Part shown: positions 60,732 to 64,000 of the stretch, in pieces
Numbering within the stretch: position 1 is the stretch's first letter
Layout: every line of letters starts with the position of its first letter
Source: Pyxidicoccus sp. MSG2
Lineage (GTDB): Bacteria; Myxococcota; Myxococcia; Myxococcales; Myxococcaceae
Direction: 5' to 3'
DNA: 64,000 nt
Assembly: GCF_026626705.1 (NCBI RefSeq)
Contig: NZ_JAPNKC010000001.1
Span: forward strand, 6,342,001 to 6,406,000
Position numbers and translations under genes: made by a program
The notes under the pieces: model-generated
Databases searched by the model: none
What the model saw: the letters and a program-made list of their open reading frames with translations, nothing else
Told to the model about the DNA's origin: nothing

Positions 60732-60781
60732 GCGCGACGGGCACCCATGACTCCGGACCCGCCACGGGAGCGCGACAGTGA
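60728..60781 (+). CDS. possible 17-codon coupling mini-ORF
   Basis: GTGAGCGCGACGGGCACCC occurs twice (60728-60746 and 60778-60796). The first copy starts a 17-codon reading frame whose GTG overlaps the folB stop (GTGA) and whose own stop overlaps the GTG of the next SDR gene (GTGA). It may be a relic of a duplicated start or a real coupling leader. The peptide (MSATGTHDSGPATGARQ) has no recognisable function. Confidence 0.35.
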   Translation: MSATGTHDSGPATGARQ

Positions 60782-61557
60782 GCGCGACGGGCACCCGGAA
60801 GGTGCTGGTCACCGGCGGCGGCACTGGCATCGGCCGCGCGGTGGCGGAGACGCTGCTGCGCGCGGGCGGCCAGGTGGTGGTGACAGGCCGGCGCGCGGAG
60901 GTGCTGGAGTCGCTCGTGCGCGAGTGGCCGGGCAAGGCCTTCGCCCTGCCGTGTGACCTGGCCTCTCCAGAGGCGCGCGAAGGGTTGCTGCGCCGAGCAT
61001 CCTCGCTGCTGGGCGGACTGGACGGCTTCGTCCACAGCGCGGGACAGGTGGTGCACCAGCCGCCGGGCCACATCGGCGAGGACGCCCTGCGCGCACAACT
61101 CGAGGTCAACCTGGTGGCGCCGCTGCGGCTGGGAGAGCAGGCGCTGGAGGTGCTGGAGCCGGGTGGGGCGCAGGTCTTCGTGGCGTCCACGCTGGCCACG
61201 CGGCCCGTCCTCACCAGCGCCGTGTACAGCGCTGCGAAGGCGGGGCTGCTCCAGGTGATGAAGGTGCTGGCACTGGCCGGCGCCGCACGGGGCGTACGAG
61301 CCAGCGCGGTGCTTCCGGGCGTGGTCGAGACGGACATGACCCGCGAGGTGCGGCTCGCACCCGGAGAAGGCCCGTTGTCACCCGCGGAGTACGCGCGCAG
61401 GCAGGAGGTCCAGCTTGCGGGCCTGCGGGCGCTGCACCCGCTCGGCCGCCTCGGAAAACCGGAAGAAGTGGGGGAAGCGGTGCGCTATCTCCTGGGTGCT
61501 TCCTGGCTCACCGGGTCGGAACTGGTGCTGGATGGGGGACTACTGCTGCGGGAGTGA
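60778..61557 (+). CDS. SDR oxidoreductase (FabG-like)
   Basis: The 259-residue protein has the SDR nucleotide loop TGGGTGIG, HSAG, and active-site YSAAKAG, and ends in the family's usual ITG/LTGSELVLDGG pattern. It starts at GTG as the second copy of a 19-bp direct repeat. It lacks the RIG signature of the first SDR in this operon, so it may act on a ketone or aldehyde rather than a pterin. The next gene is 22 bp away on the same strand. Substrate unknown. Confidence 0.88.
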   Translation: MSATGTRKVLVTGGGTGIGRAVAETLLRAGGQVVVTGRRAEVLESLVREWPGKAFALPCDLASPEAREGLLRRASSLLGGLDGFVHSAGQVVHQPPGHIGEDALRAQLEVNLVAPLRLGEQALEVLEPGGAQVFVASTLATRPVLTSAVYSAAKAGLLQVMKVLALAGAARGVRASAVLPGVVETDMTREVRLAPGEGPLSPAEYARRQEVQLAGLRALHPLGRLGKPEEVGEAVRYLLGASWLTGSELVLDGGLLLRE

Positions 61558-61579
61558 GGCGCGGTATAGACGCGGGGCG

Positions 61580-62332
61580 ATGGTACTCGACAGGCGGATT
61601 CAGCTCTTCGTGGTGCTGGCGGCGGTGTTCGTCATCTCGCTGGTGGTGGGCGACATCATCTCGGTGAAGCTGTTCGAGGTGAACCTGGGGCCCATCGTCG
61701 CGGTGATGTCCATCGGCATGCTGCCGTTCCCGGTGACCTTCCTCCTCACGGACATCCTCAACGAGTTCTACGGGAAGAAGTCCGCCCGCTTCATCACCTG
61801 GGTGGGCTTCTTCATGGCCATCTTCGCCTTCGTGGTGATTGCCATCGCGGTGCGGGTGCCCTGGGCCCCGCTCACGCGCGCGCCGGACTGGCAGGGCGCG
61901 GTGGAGACCACGTTCAACAACATCTTCGCCGGCTCGCAGCGCATCCTGATGGCGTCGATGGTGGCCTATCTCATCGGCCAGTTCTGCGACATCGCCCTCT
62001 TCAACCTGCTCAAGCGCGTCACGAAGAACCGCATGCTGTGGCTGCGCGCGACGGGCTCCACGCTGGTGTCGCAGCTCATCGACACGGTGGTGGTGCAGTT
62101 CGTCGCGTGGTCGGGCCTGCTGCCCACCGCGACCATCCTGAACATCATCTACACGTCCTACGTGGTGAAGCTGCTGGTGGCGGTGGGCCTCACGCCGTTC
62201 ATCTACCTGGGCCACGCCTTCGTCGAGCGCAAGCTGGGCATCAAGCCGGTGGTGCTCGGGGAGGACGGCGAGCCCGTGGAAGCCATGCCCGCGCAGGCCA
62301 CGCCCCCGGAAGCCACGTCTCGCGCCGCCTGA
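61580..62332 (+). CDS. VUT/YhhQ-family queuosine-precursor transporter
   Basis: The 250-residue membrane protein has about six hydrophobic segments and the features of the VUT family: IISVKLFEVNL near the start, FLLTDILNEFYGKK, and a late QLIDTVVVQFVAW segment. YhhQ-type proteins import queuine precursors such as preQ0/preQ1. It ends the operon with a FolM-like reductase, FolB-cupin and SDR; queuosine precursors and pterins both arise from GTP, so a shared pathway is plausible. The Pro/Glu/Ala tail is not conserved. Its stop is one base from the convergent lipoprotein gene. Confidence 0.9.
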   Translation: MVLDRRIQLFVVLAAVFVISLVVGDIISVKLFEVNLGPIVAVMSIGMLPFPVTFLLTDILNEFYGKKSARFITWVGFFMAIFAFVVIAIAVRVPWAPLTRAPDWQGAVETTFNNIFAGSQRILMASMVAYLIGQFCDIALFNLLKRVTKNRMLWLRATGSTLVSQLIDTVVVQFVAWSGLLPTATILNIIYTSYVVKLLVAVGLTPFIYLGHAFVERKLGIKPVVLGEDGEPVEAMPAQATPPEATSRAA

Positions 62333-62333
62333 A

Positions 62334-63638
62334 TCAGGGCACCAGTCGCTGGAGGAAGACGTCGGTGTCGTCCGCGGCGAAGGAGCGGCCGCCGAAGGTG
62401 CGGGTGCCGAAGAACATGCCCGCGCCCACCACGTCTCCGCCGGGCAGGAAGGTGACGTCGCGGAGCAGGGGCGTCGCGAAGCACGGCGTGGTGACGTAGA
62501 AGTCCTGCCACAGCACGTCGCCCCCGGCCGACAGGCGCGCCAGCTCCGAGCCACACCCGTGCCGCCACACCATCGCCGAGCTCCCGTCCGCATCCACCGC
62601 GAGCCGGGCTCCCTCCGAGCCGCTCACGTCCTCGCTGTCCAGCACGCGCCCCCAGAGCGGCTCTCCGTAGGCGTCCGCGGCCAGGGCGAACACGGTGCGG
62701 TAGCAGCCGCGCTCCGTGCAGGGCGTCTGCACGGTGGCGCGCCCCCACTCGAGGGTGCCGTTGAAGTCACCGGTGAAGAGGAAGCTGCCATCCGGACGGA
62801 AGGACACGTCCGTGAAGTTCGGCGCGCCGGGGCCCACCTCGCGCTCCCAGCGTAACTCGCCGTCGGGTGACAGGCGCACGATGAAGCCACGGCTCTCGAA
62901 GGGGCCCAGGGGCCGCTGTCCCGCCATGATGAGCCCGCCCTCCGCATCCAGCGCGGCGACGGTGGCCGAGCCCACCGCGGGCACGTCCCGCTTCCAGAGC
63001 GAGCCTCCCCGCGCGTCGTGGCGCTCCACCACCAGCCCGTGCGCCAGCACCAGCGCGCCGTCTCCATCCGGAAGCAGCGCCCTCACGGCGTCCGTGGCCC
63101 GGGCCCAGCGGGGACTCCCGTCCGGAGCCAGCTTCGCCACGAAGTGGCTGTCGGTGATGACGGTGTCGCCCACGCGGAGCTGTCCCTCCACCTTGCCGGC
63201 GACGAAGACGTCGCCCGAGGTGGAGACGGCGAGCATCGGAGCATCCACGTCCGCGAGGCCCCGCGCTCCCGGCTCGGGGGTGAAGCTCCGGCTCCAGAGT
63301 TGTTGCCCGTTGCCGTCATGGCGCGAGACGGTGAGTGTCGTGCCGTTGGGGTCCAGGGACGTGTAGCTGGGGGCGAGGGCCTCGCTCGTGCCGAGCAGGA
63401 CGACGCCGCCACTCCCATCCGAGGCGACGGCCGCAACGTCCTGTCTGCCGGCCACGGCGGTGTGCGCCGTCCAGCGGGCGTCTCCCGGGACGAGCTCGTG
63501 AGGCGCGCCCGGTGCGGGGAACGGCTCCTCGACGACGGGTTGCGGCGCGGGGCTCACCTTTCCCTGGTCGCAGCCACTGCCGAGCGCGGCCCACACGCCC
63601 AGCGCCAGACCCGCCGTGCCTGCTCGCCAATGCACCAT
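62334..63638 (-). CDS. beta-propeller-like lipoprotein
   Basis: The 434-residue precursor has lipobox GSGC at 20-23. The mature part is a set of strand-rich units resembling PQQ/SBBP-type propeller blades, recognised by the W-motif such as GNGQQLWSRSF, PDGSPRWARAT, and PDGELRWEREVG, plus DGSGGVVLLG and SGDVFVAG. Such lipoproteins are frequent in myxobacteria and probably bind proteins at the outer membrane. The start at 63638 gives a normal signal; a longer reading is unlikely. It may follow the ATP-grasp-like gene on the same strand (113-bp gap). Confidence 0.85.
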   Translation of the reverse strand: MVHWRAGTAGLALGVWAALGSGCDQGKVSPAPQPVVEEPFPAPGAPHELVPGDARWTAHTAVAGRQDVAAVASDGSGGVVLLGTSEALAPSYTSLDPNGTTLTVSRHDGNGQQLWSRSFTPEPGARGLADVDAPMLAVSTSGDVFVAGKVEGQLRVGDTVITDSHFVAKLAPDGSPRWARATDAVRALLPDGDGALVLAHGLVVERHDARGGSLWKRDVPAVGSATVAALDAEGGLIMAGQRPLGPFESRGFIVRLSPDGELRWEREVGPGAPNFTDVSFRPDGSFLFTGDFNGTLEWGRATVQTPCTERGCYRTVFALAADAYGEPLWGRVLDSEDVSGSEGARLAVDADGSSAMVWRHGCGSELARLSAGGDVLWQDFYVTTPCFATPLLRDVTFLPGGDVVGAGMFFGTRTFGGRSFAADDTDVFLQRLVP

Positions 63639-63751
63639 GCCCGTCCCCACTCCCGCCCCGGTTTCCGGCCGGTCGCGAAACTGTGCAGGCCCTCCCTCGG
63701 AGGCAAGGCCAGGGTCCGGTACTTCACGGAGCGCGGGCCGCGAAGCCAGCC

Positions 63752-64000
63752 TCAAGAGGCCGGAGGCCCACCCGGTGTCGAGCCGCTGACACCGGTCAGC
63801 TCGCACCAGCGGGCCACCGTCAACTCCAGGTAGGCGTCCCGCCCCAGGCCGTAGGAGCCCAGCGAGAAGCCGTCATTCCACTCCACCAGCGCCGTCTCCC
63901 CGGTGGAGAGCACGCCGAAGTCCACGCCATAGCCGGCGGTGGCTTCCCCGGAGGACTCCAGCAAGCGGACGGCCTCGCGCACGGTGCCCTCGTCCACGGA
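63752..64000 (-). CDS. ATP-grasp-like protein, N-terminus outside window
   Basis: The last 82 residues of a protein run from the right edge. The segment GYGVDFGVLSTGETALVEW followed by NDGFSLGSYGL resembles the metal-binding end of ATP-grasp domains (D and E-x-N positions) in the DUF4343-type group. Too little is visible to name a substrate; ATP-dependent ligation of a carboxylate to an amine or thiol is the family role. Confidence 0.65.
   Translation of the reverse strand, partial: SVDEGTVREAVRLLESSGEATAGYGVDFGVLSTGETALVEWNDGFSLGSYGLGRDAYLELTVARWCELTGVSGSTPGGPPAS

Noticed and set aside
1-64000. tRNA, rRNA, transposase, integrase or phage genes
   Set aside because: I looked for typical tRNA arms and for DDE or integrase proteins among the real genes and saw none.

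Overview
The window looks like chromosomal DNA of a myxobacterium, most likely Myxococcaceae (Myxococcus, Corallococcus or Pyxidicoccus type). The reasons are very high G+C with G/C-ending codons, a kinase with the HRDISPQN catalytic loop common in myxobacteria, many lipoproteins and Cys-rich secreted proteins, a MYXO-CTERM sorting tail, and above all a traA-traB pair, the outer-membrane-exchange genes of myxobacteria. No rRNA, tRNA, CRISPR array, insertion sequence or phage gene was seen. Genes are packed tightly, and several convergent pairs touch or overlap at their 3' ends.

Left part (1-25,700). A hydrolase and a divergent LysR regulator share a perfect dyad. Then come pgi, a TetR / sterol-desaturase-family pair divergent from a sulfotransferase, a membrane-anchored alpha/beta hydrolase, a lipoprotein amidohydrolase, an M23 peptidase and a dynamin-like GTPase. 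A 1.0-kb non-coding block (11,237-12,238) holds 11 perfect 7-bp repeats and then about 20 copies of a 46-bp repeat. Beside it is a 54-residue peptide with a double-glycine leader and a Cys-rich tail. An amidinotransferase-fold enzyme, an unrecognised protein, a metallo-beta-lactamase-fold protein and a DCC/lipase-maturation-factor fusion follow. A likely operon encodes a 1,415-residue kinase/zinc ribbon/cyclase-like/ATPase/TPR protein, a HEAT-repeat protein and a degenerate HD-GYP protein; an Ig-like lipoprotein gene lies downstream.

Middle (25,800-49,900). traB and traA overlap by 4 nt (ATGA) on the minus strand. With them on that strand are a glycosyltransferase, a secreted EEP-fold nuclease/phosphatase, a DAC-like nucleotide-sensor protein, an XRE regulator and a second dynamin-like GTPase. 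Further on are a thioredoxin-TPR lipoprotein, a metallophosphoesterase, a LuxR-type regulator, a three-gene set (two proteins sharing one domain plus a DUF4105 protein), a dienelactone hydrolase, a PilZ protein, a GreB-like factor lacking the usual acidic tip, and a secreted metallo-beta-lactamase-fold hydrolase.

Right part (49,934-64,000). Five consecutive lipoprotein genes (vWA; ASH/PKD/DUF2135-like; Cys-rich+PPC; six IPT/TIG domains; Cys-rich) are joined by 1- or 4-nt stop/start overlaps and probably build one surface assembly. This is the best candidate in the window for an undescribed system. A pterin-themed operon follows: FolM-like reductase, FolB-cupin fusion, a 17-codon mini-ORF, an SDR, and a YhhQ/VUT-type queuosine-precursor transporter. 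A beta-propeller-like lipoprotein and the C-terminus of an ATP-grasp-like protein close the window.

All assignments come from reading motifs and context. No database search was run.
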